A stretch of DNA of 49,793 bases from an uncultured Clostridia bacterium (lineage in GTDB: Bacteria; Bacillota; Clostridia; UMGS1810): positions 1-49,793 of the forward strand of contig CAKSTL010000013.1 in assembly GCA_934500875.1 (NCBI GenBank), in the 5' to 3' direction. Positions 40,326 to 48,777 of this stretch are shown here, piece after piece (the stretch's first letter is position 1; each line of letters begins with the position of its first letter). The position numbers were made by a program, and so were the translations under genes. Under the pieces are notes generated by a model that worked only from the letters and a program-made list of their open reading frames with translations, searched no databases and was not told where the DNA came from.

Positions 40326-41828
40326 GTTTTTTCCGAATTTTACTGCCGAAAAAATCCACAAAACGTCGTCGTGCGTTACAGCTCCCGCACCACGCACCAT
40401 AACAAGATACAAAACCGCTGAAAGAAAAATGCCCGTCATAAGATTTGTGCCGGAAAGGTTAAGCGCAAGGGTTGTTGAACAAAACACGCAAAGGCACGGC
40501 AGGACAAAAATTTTTATCAAATCAATTTTTGCGCCGGTACGCTTAAAAAGCGCAATTCCTCCCAGGAGCGGCGTTGATAGATTGCTTACATACAGCGTTG
40601 CGATTATGCCGCCGAAGCCGAATTTCGGCACAAGAAAATATATAAGCGCAACCCTTGCCAAAGAGTCTGCCGCTGTAATTGCAAGGGCGCATTTTTGCAT
40701 ATCAAGCCCGGCAAGAACGGCAAAAACCACACCGTCAACATACATAAAAGGAAGATAGGGCGAAAGCACTTTTATAATTTTTCCGACGTCTGCATTTTTA
40801 TAAACGGCAAGCGCAATTTCATCCGAATATGCAATAAAAATTCCCGAAATAAAAATTGCGGCAACAAATGTAAACTGAAAACTTTTTCGGATTGTATGGT
40901 TTATTTTGTTTTTCTCGCCCCTCTCCGCAGAACGGGTAATTTCGGGAACGAGCAGCATTGAAAATGCGCCGATTATCGACGACGGAAACAGCAAAACGGG
41001 CATAGCCATTCCACGAAGCATACCGTAAAGCGACAGCGCATTTTTTGCCGAATTTCCGTATTTTAAAAGTCCGAACGGTATTAAAACGTTTTCTGCCGTG
41101 TGCAGAAACGACGTTATAATTCCGCCTGCCGAAACGGCAAGAACCGTTGCAAGAAATCTTCGTTTGACGCCCGGTTTATATGTTTTTTTCAAACCCTTTG
41201 TATCATTTTTATAAAAAACAAACAAAAATACACAGGAAGCAAACTCCGCAAATACAATCGACCACATTATTACACGGCACGCATAGACTATATCGTTTAC
41301 GCCGAATTTTGCAAAAACAAATATGACAATGCCTATTTTGACAAAATCCTCAAGAATTTGAGAATTGGAAATGTGATACGCCTTGCCCTCTGCGGTGAAA
41401 TATCCTTTAAAAACCGCCGAAAGTCCAATAAAAATAAGGCTGAGCGTTAAAATTTTTATGCTCTCCGTACAGCGTGCGTCGTTTAAAAAATGCATACATA
41501 TTTTTTCGGCAAAAAAGCTTATTACGATAAGAACCGCCGCAAAATTAAAAAAAACGTAGCCGCAGCCGCAGCGCACAACCTGTCTTTTCGCAGTTTTCGC
41601 ACCCGAGCCGCACTGCTCTGCCACAACCCTTGTTACGGCAAGGCTTACGCCCGAGCTTGTAAGCGAAATTAAAAATACATAGAGCGAAAAAATAAGCTGA
41701 TAAAGTCCCATTCCCTCGGTGCCGATTGTGTTTGACAGATATACCCTGAAAAACAGGCCCGCAAATTTTAACACCAGCGACGTTGCGGCGATTATGACGG
41801 TATTTACAAAAAAACGCTTTTTAGTCAC
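40308..41828 (-). CDS. SpoVB-like polysaccharide/lipid flippase
   Basis: This 506-residue MOP-superfamily protein has about 14 membrane helices. GLFFRVYLSNTIGTEGMGLY, YVFLISLTSSGVSLAVTRVV and SYGML-like GMAMPVLLFPSSIIGAFSML are typical of SpoVB/stage V sporulation B and the related cell-wall flippases. SpoVB supports spore cortex formation. The start is GTG at 41828, with GGGGGA eight bases upstream; a 14-codon extension to 41870 is less likely. It is a single-gene unit beside the terminator. Confidence 0.85.
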   Translation of the reverse strand: MTKKRFFVNTVIIAATSLVLKFAGLFFRVYLSNTIGTEGMGLYQLIFSLYVFLISLTSSGVSLAVTRVVAEQCGSGAKTAKRQVVRCGCGYVFFNFAAVLIVISFFAEKICMHFLNDARCTESIKILTLSLIFIGLSAVFKGYFTAEGKAYHISNSQILEDFVKIGIVIFVFAKFGVNDIVYACRVIMWSIVFAEFASCVFLFVFYKNDTKGLKKTYKPGVKRRFLATVLAVSAGGIITSFLHTAENVLIPFGLLKYGNSAKNALSLYGMLRGMAMPVLLFPSSIIGAFSMLLVPEITRSAERGEKNKINHTIRKSFQFTFVAAIFISGIFIAYSDEIALAVYKNADVGKIIKVLSPYLPFMYVDGVVFAVLAGLDMQKCALAITAADSLARVALIYFLVPKFGFGGIIATLYVSNLSTPLLGGIALFKRTGAKIDLIKIFVLPCLCVFCSTTLALNLSGTNLMTGIFLSAVLYLVMVRGAGAVTHDDVLWIFSAVKFGKNKNARI

Positions 41829-41932
41829 AAAAAAATCCCCCGAAATTTTCTTTGATATAACATAATCCAATGTTAATATTTATGAAAATTCCGAAGGAAT
41901 AATGACTTTTAAAACCTTTGCGGCAGCGTTAT

Positions 41933-43696
41933 TTAAACCTTTATTTCGTTTGCACGCATATAAAAATTACAGTAAATTCCCTTCTTTTGCATAAGCGAGT
42001 CGTGCGTGCCCTCCTCGGCGATACCGTCTGACGTAAGCACCAGAATTCTGTCCGAATTTTTTATGCTCGAAAGTCTGTGGGCGATTGTAAGAGTTGTTCT
42101 GCCCTTTGCAAGAGCGCCGAGCGATTTTGCAACCTCGTATTCGCTTTCGTTGTCAAGTGCGCTTGTTGCCTCGTCAAGTATGATAACAGGCGGATTTTTC
42201 AAAAACACCCTTGCAATGCTTATGCGCTGTTTCTGACCGCCCGAAAGCTTCACTCCCCTTTCGCCGACATATGTGTTATAGCCGTCCTTAAGCTCTTCTA
42301 TAAATCCGTCTGCGCCCGCTCTTTTTGCGGCCTCTTTAACCTCGTCAAGGCTTGCGCCCACTTTTCCGTAAGCTATATTTTCGTAAATCGTACCCGAAAA
42401 AATATATACGTCCTGCTGAACAACGCCGATATTCCGCCTCAAAGATTTTAGCGTAATTTTTTTAATATCCTCGCCGTCGAGCGTAATTTTTCCGCTTGTT
42501 GCGTCGTAAAATCTCGGAATAAGGTTGCAGAGCGTTGTTTTTCCGCCGCCGGAGGGCCCTACTACAGCCACTTTTTCTCCTGCGTTTATTTTAAGATTAA
42601 TATTCCGCAAAACCTTATTGTGGTCGTCGGGATACTCAAAGCTCACATTGTCAAACACGATATCGCCCTTCACCGAAACAATATCCTTTGCATCGGGGTC
42701 ATCAAAAATTTCAATATCTGCGTCCATAATTTCCAAAAAACGCTCAATTCCCGTCATACCACGCTGAAACTGCTCGGCAAATTCAATAATTCTTCGTATT
42801 GTTGCAATAAGTGTGGAAACGTACATTACATACGCAACCATATCGCCGGGAAGAATTTTTCCGTATATCAAAAACATTCCGCCGCCGAGAATAACCGTAA
42901 GATACATCAGTCCGTCAAAAACCCTTGTCGAGGTGTTGAAAAGCCCCATAAGGTTGTAGCAGTGCTTTTTGATGTTTAAAAATTCACGGTTGCCCTCCTC
43001 AAATTTGTCTATTTCAACCTCCTCGTTGGCAAACGCTTTTACAACCTTCTGTCCCAGAAGCGTATCTTCAATCCGTGCGTTCAGCTCGCCTATCTGGTGG
43101 CGCTGGCGCTTAAAAGCCGCACGCATTTTTTTGTTAATTTTGCGGCAGACGTATGTCATAACCGGCACAAACGCAAAAACCATAACCGTGAGCGCAAGGT
43201 TTATTCTTGAAAGAATGATAAACGAAACGGTAATTTTTACCGCCGCAATAAAAAACTCTTCGGGACAATGGTGCGAAAATTCGGTTATGTCAAAAAGGTC
43301 GCTCGTTATGCGCCCCATAATCTGCCCCACTTTAGTGTTGTTAAAGTATGTTTCCGAAAGCTTCTGAAGATGCGCATACGCACACGAGCGCATATCCGTT
43401 TCGATTTTTGCACCCATTATGTGACCCTTGCTTGACATATAGTAATTTGCAAAGGTATCTATAATTCGCAGCACAAAATACAAAAGTGCAAGCGAAGTTA
43501 CCATTTTTACGGTAAGAAGCGATATGTCATAAATTGCCGTATTTGTAATTTTCCGCATTATTATCGGCAAAACAATTTCGCACACCGTTGTTAAAAATGC
43601 GCAGAAAAGGTCGAAAAAAAGCGCCTTTTTATAAGGTTTAAAGTATGGCAGAAACCGTTTTACGAGTTCGCCCGTTGCATATTTTCTGTTTTCCAT
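41933..43696 (-). CDS. ABC exporter, fused membrane and ATPase domains
   Basis: This 587-residue half-transporter has six membrane segments in residues ~15-310 and an ATPase domain. Walker A is VVGPSGGGKTTLCNLI (near 378), the Q-loop VVQQDVYIFSGTIYENIAYG, signature LSGGQKQRISIARVF (near 483), Walker B IIILDEATSALD and H-loop AHRLS. It belongs to the MsbA/MDR-type exporters, and substrate is unknown. It has its own promoter and stands alone. A partner half-transporter gene is not adjacent, so it may act as a homodimer. Confidence 0.92.
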   Translation of the reverse strand: MENRKYATGELVKRFLPYFKPYKKALFFDLFCAFLTTVCEIVLPIIMRKITNTAIYDISLLTVKMVTSLALLYFVLRIIDTFANYYMSSKGHIMGAKIETDMRSCAYAHLQKLSETYFNNTKVGQIMGRITSDLFDITEFSHHCPEEFFIAAVKITVSFIILSRINLALTVMVFAFVPVMTYVCRKINKKMRAAFKRQRHQIGELNARIEDTLLGQKVVKAFANEEVEIDKFEEGNREFLNIKKHCYNLMGLFNTSTRVFDGLMYLTVILGGGMFLIYGKILPGDMVAYVMYVSTLIATIRRIIEFAEQFQRGMTGIERFLEIMDADIEIFDDPDAKDIVSVKGDIVFDNVSFEYPDDHNKVLRNINLKINAGEKVAVVGPSGGGKTTLCNLIPRFYDATSGKITLDGEDIKKITLKSLRRNIGVVQQDVYIFSGTIYENIAYGKVGASLDEVKEAAKRAGADGFIEELKDGYNTYVGERGVKLSGGQKQRISIARVFLKNPPVIILDEATSALDNESEYEVAKSLGALAKGRTTLTIAHRLSSIKNSDRILVLTSDGIAEEGTHDSLMQKKGIYCNFYMRANEIKV

Positions 43697-43725
43697 TTTT
43701 GTTACCTCTTTTTTGTGATATATAA

Positions 43726-43754
43726 ATTAAAACATAAACAAAAGGTTTTGTCAA
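43726..43754 (-). promoter_or_regulatory. Promoter of the ABC exporter at 41933-43696
   Basis: On the minus strand TTGACA (43754-43749) and TTTAAT (43731-43726) are 17 bases apart, about 30 bases before the exporter start at 43696. Confidence 0.7.
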
Positions 43755-43760
43755 ATTATT

Positions 43761-43789
43761 TTGATTTTTTTAAAAAAGTATGATAAAAT
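43761..43789 (+). promoter_or_regulatory. Promoter of the stalk-domain protein gene
   Basis: TTGATT at 43761-43766 and TAAAAT at 43784-43789 are 17 bases apart. The predicted leader to the start at 43919 is about 120 bases and holds a short palindrome, TGAGGACCTCA at 43843-43853, of unknown role. Confidence 0.6.
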
Positions 43790-43918
43790 TAAAAAAATAA
43801 AAAATTTTTGCAGCATTTTACCCTTTTGAGTTGTTATATAAGTGAGGACCTCAGAAAGACAGGAAAATCTCAAACAAAAAATCTTAAATCAAATATGACT
43901 TAAAAGGAGAAGATTATT

Positions 43919-44719
43919 ATGAAAAAGAAAATTATATCGGCAGTACTTCTTACAGCCGTGGCATTAGGCAGCGCATCTGCATTTGCGGCGGATAAAGCCA
44001 TTGTTTTAACAAAAAATTCACAAACGGCGGCGGATGAGGCAATTGTCGGCGTGCCGCAGATTACGGTGGACGGAAACGCAGTTGATTTAAGCAAGCTTAA
44101 CGTTTCGCAGTATATGTATACCGAAAACGGGAACACGCTGGTTCCGCTTCGCACGGTTGCCGAAAAAATGGGCTACAAGGTGGACTGGAACGAAGCTGAC
44201 AATTCGGTTTCGGTAAACAGCGACGAGTGGGAAATTGTTCTTAATATCGGCGTTGACAGTTATTACGGCGTTACAAAAATAAAGGACGCTGTAGGAATGA
44301 CCGCACCGCAAACTTACGGCGCTGCGCCTAAGATTATTGACGATACAACATATGTCCCGGCAAAAATGTTTGAACTTGCAGGATACAATTTCAGCGCAGT
44401 CGGTCAGTATGCAAGCTTTACAAAGGCGGGTGCTGATGACAATAACGCAGTGCAGATTCCGAATCCGCTTGTTGAATATAAATCGGTTGACGAGGCAAAA
44501 AGCAAGCTTTCGTTCACTGCGCCGACCCCCTCGTATGTTCCCGACGGTTACAGCATAAGCTACGTGGGAACAATTGCTGGAGATACGCTCCAGATTTTTT
44601 ACCGAAACGGCGAAAAGATAAACCTTGCGCTTTTTAAAGACGACGCCTCATATGCACTTTTTTCGCAGGACGGAATAAACGAAGATGAAATTATAAAAAT
44701 AATTGCAGAAATTGCATAA
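43919..44719 (+). CDS. Secreted copper-amine-oxidase N-terminal-like (stalk) domain protein
   Basis: This 266-residue protein has a signal peptide (MKKKIISAVLLTAVALGSAS, cut after about AFAA) and one full Cu-amine-oxidase N-terminal-like (stalk) domain: VPQITVDGNAVDLS, GNTLVPLRTVAEKMGYKVDW, then DDTTYVPAKMFELAGYNFSA. Such domains are common on clostridial surface proteins and are probably structural; no copper enzyme part is present. The C-terminal ~80 residues (SYVPDGYSISYVGTIAGDTL) look like a small separate domain. ATG at 43919 follows AAAGGAGAAG. Confidence 0.88.
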   Translation: MKKKIISAVLLTAVALGSASAFAADKAIVLTKNSQTAADEAIVGVPQITVDGNAVDLSKLNVSQYMYTENGNTLVPLRTVAEKMGYKVDWNEADNSVSVNSDEWEIVLNIGVDSYYGVTKIKDAVGMTAPQTYGAAPKIIDDTTYVPAKMFELAGYNFSAVGQYASFTKAGADDNNAVQIPNPLVEYKSVDEAKSKLSFTAPTPSYVPDGYSISYVGTIAGDTLQIFYRNGEKINLALFKDDASYALFSQDGINEDEIIKIIAEIA

Positions 44720-44727
44720 TTTATGTC

Positions 44728-44765
44728 AAATACACAAGGCTTATTTTTAAAAGTTTTGTGTATTT
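44728..44765 (+). terminator. Possible terminator after the stalk-domain gene
   Basis: A 10-bp AT-rich stem AAATACACAA/TTGTGTATTT (44728-44737 with 44756-44765) lies just after the stop at 44719. The T-tract after it is short, so the call is moderate. Confidence 0.55.
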
Positions 44766-44772
44766 TCATATG

Positions 44773-44801
44773 TTGCAAATTTTTTTAACTTGTGTTATTA
44801 T
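44773..44801 (+). promoter_or_regulatory. Promoter of the orphan sigma-factor gene
   Basis: TTGCAA at 44773-44778 and TATTAT at 44796-44801 are 17 bases apart, 26 bases before the start codon at 44828. Confidence 0.65.
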
Positions 44802-44827
44802 ATTCGTTAAAAGGGAGGATAGATATA

Positions 44828-45556
44828 ATGACGGCAGACGAAAAAAAGCTTTTTGACGAATATTTTTGCACCAAAAACAAAGACATCCGTGAAAAAATTA
44901 TTGAAAAATATATGTATCTCCCCAAGATTATTACAAAAAAATATCTGAATAAGGGTGTTGAATACGACGACCTTTTTCAGGTTGCGTGCGTTGGGCTTAT
45001 CAATGCCGCAGACCGCTTTGACCCGACTGTGGGTGTGGAATTTCAAACCTTTGCAACCCCCACGATACTTGGCGAAATAAAAAGATATTTCCGTGACAAG
45101 GGAACGATTATAAAGCTTCCTAGAAAAATATACGAGGTTTTTCAGAAGGCGAACAGAATACGTTTAAAAAGAATGCAGTATGACGGCTATATTCCTACAA
45201 TCGACGAGATTGCAAAGGTTTTAAAGCTCGGAAAAAACGAAATTGACGACTGTATGGTATATGAAAACATCGTAAATATTATATCGCTCGATTCGCCCGT
45301 ATATAACGGCGAAATGCCGCTTTTAAACAGCATTGTCGGCTTTGACGAGAACGAGTTTTTGCTTATTGAAAACAAAGATTTTTTAAAATCTTCAATAAAA
45401 CTCTTGACAAACGAAGAAAAAAGACTTATAATACATAGATATTACAGATGCCTTACGCAAAAACAAATTGCCGCAAGGTGGAATGTATCGCAGATGTATA
45501 TTTCAAGGCTGGAGCGAAAAACGCTTGAAAAGCTTAAAAATATGTATCTTAAATGA
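44828..45556 (+). CDS. SigB/SigF/SigG-type sigma factor (orphan)
   Basis: This 242-residue sigma-70 family protein has the group features: YLNKGVEYDDLFQVACVGLI (region 2), FQTFATPTILGEIKRYFRDK, KLPRKIYEVFQKANRIR (region 3) and WNVSQMYISRLERKTLEKLK (region 4). It is closest in pattern to SigB/SigF and distinct from SigG and SigH in this window. No anti-sigma factor (RsbW/SpoIIAB-like) or antagonist is encoded beside it, so how it is controlled is open. ATG at 44828 follows GGGAGG. A perfect housekeeping promoter for the next operon lies inside its 3' half. Confidence 0.85.
   Translation: MTADEKKLFDEYFCTKNKDIREKIIEKYMYLPKIITKKYLNKGVEYDDLFQVACVGLINAADRFDPTVGVEFQTFATPTILGEIKRYFRDKGTIIKLPRKIYEVFQKANRIRLKRMQYDGYIPTIDEIAKVLKLGKNEIDDCMVYENIVNIISLDSPVYNGEMPLLNSIVGFDENEFLLIENKDFLKSSIKLLTNEEKRLIIHRYYRCLTQKQIAARWNVSQMYISRLERKTLEKLKNMYLK
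45404..45432 (+). promoter_or_regulatory. Consensus sigma-A promoter inside the sigma-factor gene, for the aro operon
   Basis: TTGACA at 45404-45409 and TATAAT at 45427-45432 are exactly 17 bases apart, so both boxes match the consensus in full. It lies within codons for LLTNEEKRLIIHR of the sigma factor. Transcription from about 45439 would run into the Phe/Tyr leader peptide at 45577 and the DAHP synthase gene. Confidence 0.8.
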
Positions 45557-45576
45557 TTAAGAAAGGATTAAACGGT

Positions 45577-45660
45577 ATGAGAAACATATTCACAGCAGCT
45601 AAGTATTATTTCTTCTTTTACTTTGGATTTTATTTTAGTCCAAGGTTACTTTTGCTGTGA
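45577..45660 (+). CDS. Phe/Tyr-rich leader peptide of the aroF-tyrA operon
   Basis: This 27-residue open frame starts at ATG 45577 with AAAGGA nine bases upstream, six bases after the preceding sigma-factor stop, and ends at TGA 45658-45660. Residues 10-20 read YYFFFYFGFYF, ten aromatic residues out of eleven, and seven Phe and four Tyr occur overall. It lies just before a terminator and the DAHP synthase and prephenate dehydrogenase genes, so it is a typical attenuation leader: ribosome stalling at Phe/Tyr codons would report low charged tRNA-Phe or tRNA-Tyr. Inverted repeats CACAGCA (45591-45597) and TGCTGTG (45653-45659) flank the aromatic run. Confidence 0.85.
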   Translation: MRNIFTAAKYYFFFYFGFYFSPRLLLL

Positions 45661-45702
45661 AAATTATCGTTAATACTTCAAATTTAATATGAGTATATAA
45701 AT

Positions 45703-45744
45703 CCGATAAGTTTTGCCGCAAAAGCAGAGCCTATCGGTTTTTTT
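45703..45744 (+). terminator. Attenuator terminator before aroF
   Basis: The outer stem CCGATA/TATCGG (45703-45708 with 45732-45737) encloses an inner stem TTTTG/CAAAA, and is followed by seven T at 45738-45744. The segment GCAAAAG (45718-45724) can instead pair with CTTTTGC (45649-45655) in the end of the leader peptide gene, which would open the inner hairpin and act as antiterminator. Confidence 0.8.
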
Positions 45745-45779
45745 ATATTATAAACCAAGCCAAAGAAAGGTGAAATGAA

Positions 45780-46793
45780 ATGATTATTATTTTAAAACCC
45801 AACTCCGACAAAGAAAAAATCAAAAGCCTGATTGACTCGCTTAAGGCACGCAACTTAGGCATACACTACAGCGAAGGCAAGTTTATCGACATTATAGGTC
45901 TTATCGGCGACACATCACATCTTGACGTCAATTCGGTTATGGCTTCTTCCGATATAATCGAAACGGTAAAGAGGGTTTCCGAGCCTTATAAGGCAGTAAA
46001 CAGAAAATTTCACCCCGACGATACAGTAATTGACGTAAACGGCGCAAAAATCGGCGGTCAGAATTTCTCGGTAATTGCAGGTCCCTGCTCGGTAGAAAGC
46101 GAAGAACAGATGATTTGCATTGCAAAAGCGGTTAAAAAAAGCGGCGCAAAGCTTCTTCGTGGCGGCGCATTCAAGCCGAGAACCTCCCCCTACTCTTTCC
46201 AGGGTCTGCACGACGAAGGAATAAGGCTTCTTCTTGAGGCAAAAAAAGAAACCGGGCTTCCTATCGTAACCGAAATTATGAGCCTTACGCACATTGACCT
46301 TTTTGCAGATGTGGACGTTATCCAGGTCGGCGCAAGAAATATGCAGAATTTCGAGCTTTTAAAAGAGCTTGGCAAATGCAAAAAACCCATCCTTTTGAAA
46401 CGTGGTCTTGCAAACACTATTGACGAGCTTTTGATGAGCGCCGAGTACATTATGGCAGGCGGAAACGAAAACGTCATTCTCTGCGAGAGGGGCGTAAGAA
46501 CATTTGAAACCGCCACAAGAAATACTCTTGATATTTCGGCTGTTCCGCTTCTTAAAGAAAAATCGCATCTCCCGGTTATTGTTGACCCGAGCCACGCTGC
46601 GGGCATTGCAAACCTTGTTGAGCCCCTTTCGAAAGCGGCAGTATCTGTCGGCGCAGACGGTCTTATGATTGAAGTTCACAACAATCCCCCGAAGGCGCTT
46701 TGCGACGGCGACCAATCGATTACGCCCATGCAGTTTGACCACGTTATGGAAAAGGTTAAAATGCTTGCCGCATTTGAAAACCGTATTATGTAG
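45780..46793 (+). CDS. aroF: DAHP synthase (3-deoxy-7-phosphoheptulonate synthase)
   Basis: This 337-residue enzyme has a ferredoxin-like N-terminal regulatory domain (MIIILKPNSDKEKIKSLIDS, residues ~1-75) and the type I TIM-barrel domain: FSVIAGPCSVESEEQM, LLRGGAFKPRTSPYSFQGL, VIQVGARNMQNFELLKELG and VDPSHAAGIANL. It makes DAHP from PEP and erythrose 4-phosphate, the first step to Phe, Tyr and Trp. It is the first structural gene behind the leader/attenuator, and the N-terminal domain suggests feedback control by an aromatic amino acid as well. ATG at 45780 has AAAGGTGA upstream. Confidence 0.94.
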   Translation: MIIILKPNSDKEKIKSLIDSLKARNLGIHYSEGKFIDIIGLIGDTSHLDVNSVMASSDIIETVKRVSEPYKAVNRKFHPDDTVIDVNGAKIGGQNFSVIAGPCSVESEEQMICIAKAVKKSGAKLLRGGAFKPRTSPYSFQGLHDEGIRLLLEAKKETGLPIVTEIMSLTHIDLFADVDVIQVGARNMQNFELLKELGKCKKPILLKRGLANTIDELLMSAEYIMAGGNENVILCERGVRTFETATRNTLDISAVPLLKEKSHLPVIVDPSHAAGIANLVEPLSKAAVSVGADGLMIEVHNNPPKALCDGDQSITPMQFDHVMEKVKMLAAFENRIM

Positions 46794-46802
46794 GAGGAAA
46801 AA

Positions 46803-47636
46803 ATGGATATTGGCTTTATCGGCTGCGGACTTATCGGCGGCTCTCTTATCAAGTCGCTCGACAGGAATGCAGCGCACAACATACACTTTTATGATACTGA
46901 TGATAAAACGGTTAAAAAGGTTGAACTCACCACACGTGCAAAATATATGTCAAGCCTGAAAATGATGAAAAACTGCGACGTTGTTTTTGTGTGCCTTCAC
47001 CCTAAAAAAAGCATTGATTTTATAAAAAACAATATTGAAAATTTTAAAAAGGGCGCTGTTGTGAGTGATGTGTGCGGTGTAAAACAGAGCATTGCGGACG
47101 CAGTGGAGGATTTGCTCTGCGAAAACGGCATAAATTACATTGGCACGCATCCTATGGCAGGGCGTGAATTTTCGGGATTTGACTATGCGACGGACACTCT
47201 TTTTGAAAATGCATATTTTATCATTGCAAAGCCGAAAAACAACGCTGACATATCGCCGCTTATGAAAATTGCAAAAGATTGCCGCTTTAAAGAGATTGTA
47301 ATCACCACGGCAAAAAAGCACGACGAGATTATTGCGTTTACCTCGCAGCTTGCACACATTGTGTCGAGCGCTTATATAAAAAGCCCAACTGCTCTTTTGC
47401 AATGCGGTTTCAGCGCAGGCAGTTTTCTCGATATGACACGTGTTGCATATCTTAACGAAAATATGTGGACGGAGCTTTTTTTGATGAACGGGCAAAGTCT
47501 TTGCAGTGAGATTGAAACAATAATCGGTCATCTTGAAGAATATAAACAGGCGATTGAAACCAAAAATGCCAATACCCTTAAGGCGCTGCTGAAAAAAGGC
47601 AGAGAGCTTAAAGAAAAGACAAATGCAGAAAAATAA
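46803..47636 (+). CDS. tyrA: Prephenate dehydrogenase
   Basis: This 277-residue NAD(P)-dependent enzyme has the Rossmann motif IGFIGCGLIGGSLIKSLDR, VVSDVCGVKQSIAD and GTHPMAGREFSGFDYATDTL with catalytic-type His, then FTSQLAHIVSSAYI in the helical dimer domain. It turns prephenate into 4-hydroxyphenylpyruvate, the tyrosine precursor. There is no ACT domain at the C-terminus. It starts nine bases after aroF behind AGGAGG, so both share the Phe/Tyr attenuator. Confidence 0.93.
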   Translation: MDIGFIGCGLIGGSLIKSLDRNAAHNIHFYDTDDKTVKKVELTTRAKYMSSLKMMKNCDVVFVCLHPKKSIDFIKNNIENFKKGAVVSDVCGVKQSIADAVEDLLCENGINYIGTHPMAGREFSGFDYATDTLFENAYFIIAKPKNNADISPLMKIAKDCRFKEIVITTAKKHDEIIAFTSQLAHIVSSAYIKSPTALLQCGFSAGSFLDMTRVAYLNENMWTELFLMNGQSLCSEIETIIGHLEEYKQAIETKNANTLKALLKKGRELKEKTNAEK

Positions 47637-47643
47637 ATTTAAT

Positions 47644-47685
47644 ATGACCCCGAATGTCAAACTTAAAATCTACATTCGAGGTCAT
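47644..47685. terminator. Bidirectional terminator after tyrA
   Basis: A 14-bp stem (47644-47657 with 47672-47685, one mismatch) is followed by TTTTTA on the plus strand. It ends the aroF-tyrA transcript and also the minus-strand SGNH gene (stop at 47698). Confidence 0.85.
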
Positions 47686-47697
47686 TTTTATGTTTTA

Positions 47698-48357
47698 TTA
47701 CAGACTGAGCAGAAACTTGCCTATTTTATCCGCAATAACTGCGTGTCCTGCGTCATTCGGATGAAGCCCGTCTTTAAAATATTTTTCGTTTAGGACAGGC
47801 ACATTCGGCTGAAGTCCGGATTTTGCGTACAAATCGCACACCGGAAGCGAATAATATCTTGCAACCTCCAAAATAATATCCACATAATCCTCAAGCAGTC
47901 TGCCGTCCTGCGGTTTGCTGCCGTCGCCACGGGGATTATCCTCACCAAGTCTGTGAAGCGGCGTTACAACAACAATCGGCACATCAGGATATTTTTCTGT
48001 CAGGCGCTTAAACAAATCGTGGCACGCACCGTAGAACGTGTCGCAGGTTCTGTCCGAAAACGTTCCTATCGGAGCGTCGCCGTGACCAAAGTCATTCGTT
48101 CCGCCAAAAACCACCACTGCGTCGGCATCCTTTTCCATATCGTCAATCCTCGACGCAAAATATACATCGAACTGCTCACATTTGCTCGGTTTTTGCTGCC
48201 GGGCAATTCTCGTGCCGCAAATTCCATAATTATTTGCGCTCTTTAAACCGAATTTTTGCCCGAGCACACTGCAATAACACATTTCGTCCGACGTTGAACC
48301 CGAACCATGCGTTATGCTGTCACCCAAAAAATTGACCGTTTTCCCCTTAAGCTCCAT
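47698..48357 (-). CDS. SGNH/GDSL-family hydrolase
   Basis: This 219-residue esterase-like protein has the GDS block FLGDSITHGSG with catalytic Ser near residue 14, the Gly block NNYGICGTRIARQ, the Asn block VVFGGTNDFGHG and the final DGLHPNDAGHAVIADKI with the Asp-x-x-His pair. It should cleave or transfer ester groups, for example acetyl groups of glycans. No signal peptide is seen, so it is cytoplasmic. ATG at 48357 follows AGGTGG. The substrate is unknown. Confidence 0.88.
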   Translation of the reverse strand: MELKGKTVNFLGDSITHGSGSTSDEMCYCSVLGQKFGLKSANNYGICGTRIARQQKPSKCEQFDVYFASRIDDMEKDADAVVVFGGTNDFGHGDAPIGTFSDRTCDTFYGACHDLFKRLTEKYPDVPIVVVTPLHRLGEDNPRGDGSKPQDGRLLEDYVDIILEVARYYSLPVCDLYAKSGLQPNVPVLNEKYFKDGLHPNDAGHAVIADKIGKFLLSL

Positions 48358-48440
48358 ATTAATACCACCTTATGTAAATAAAAGTTATAATCTTATGCAA
48401 ATCGGGAATTTTTTCTTTTATATTTGCAATATCAAGTGCA

Positions 48441-48469
48441 ATTATAACACGTATCACAATCAATGTAAA
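48441..48469 (-). promoter_or_regulatory. Promoter of the SGNH hydrolase gene
   Basis: On the minus strand TTTACA (48469-48464) and TATAAT (48446-48441) are 17 bases apart with an extended -10 (TGTTATAAT). The leader is about 75 bases. Confidence 0.75.
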
Positions 48470-48509
48470 GCAAAAATTCAAACATATTTGCACAAAAAAA
48501 CATATATTT

Positions 48510-48761
48510 TTACTTGTTTTCGGTTTTCAAAAGGTCTGCATATCCGATTTTCAAAACGCTTGCAAGCGCAGTAATTTCAATGTCCGTAACAAAACGCTTT
48601 CCGCACTCAATCCGCTGGATTGCATTTTTGTCAACATCAAGACCTTCAAGCTGCAAAAGGTCGGCAAGCTTACGCTGTGAAATATTCATTTTTTTGCGGT
48701 AGTATGCAACATTTTTTCCGCAAATATTATTTAACCCGTCAGCCGATTTGTTTATAAACAT
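48510..48761 (-). CDS. XRE-family helix-turn-helix regulator
   Basis: This 83-residue protein is a single Cro/CI-type HTH domain: VAYYRKKMNISQRKLADLLQ, IQRIECGKRFVTDIEITALA. It has no ligand domain. ATG at 48761 follows AAAGGAGAAA. Two TGACA-type palindromes lie in the divergent intergenic region, one between its promoter and its start codon, so it probably represses itself and the neighbouring plus-strand gene. This is inference from geometry. Confidence 0.88.
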   Translation of the reverse strand: MFINKSADGLNNICGKNVAYYRKKMNISQRKLADLLQLEGLDVDKNAIQRIECGKRFVTDIEITALASVLKIGYADLLKTENK

Positions 48762-48777
48762 AAAATTTCTCCTTTTT

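Noticed and set aside
43843..43853. Palindrome TGAGGACCTCA before the stalk-domain gene
   Set aside because: It is short and occurs once, with no associated regulator, so it is not listed as an operator.
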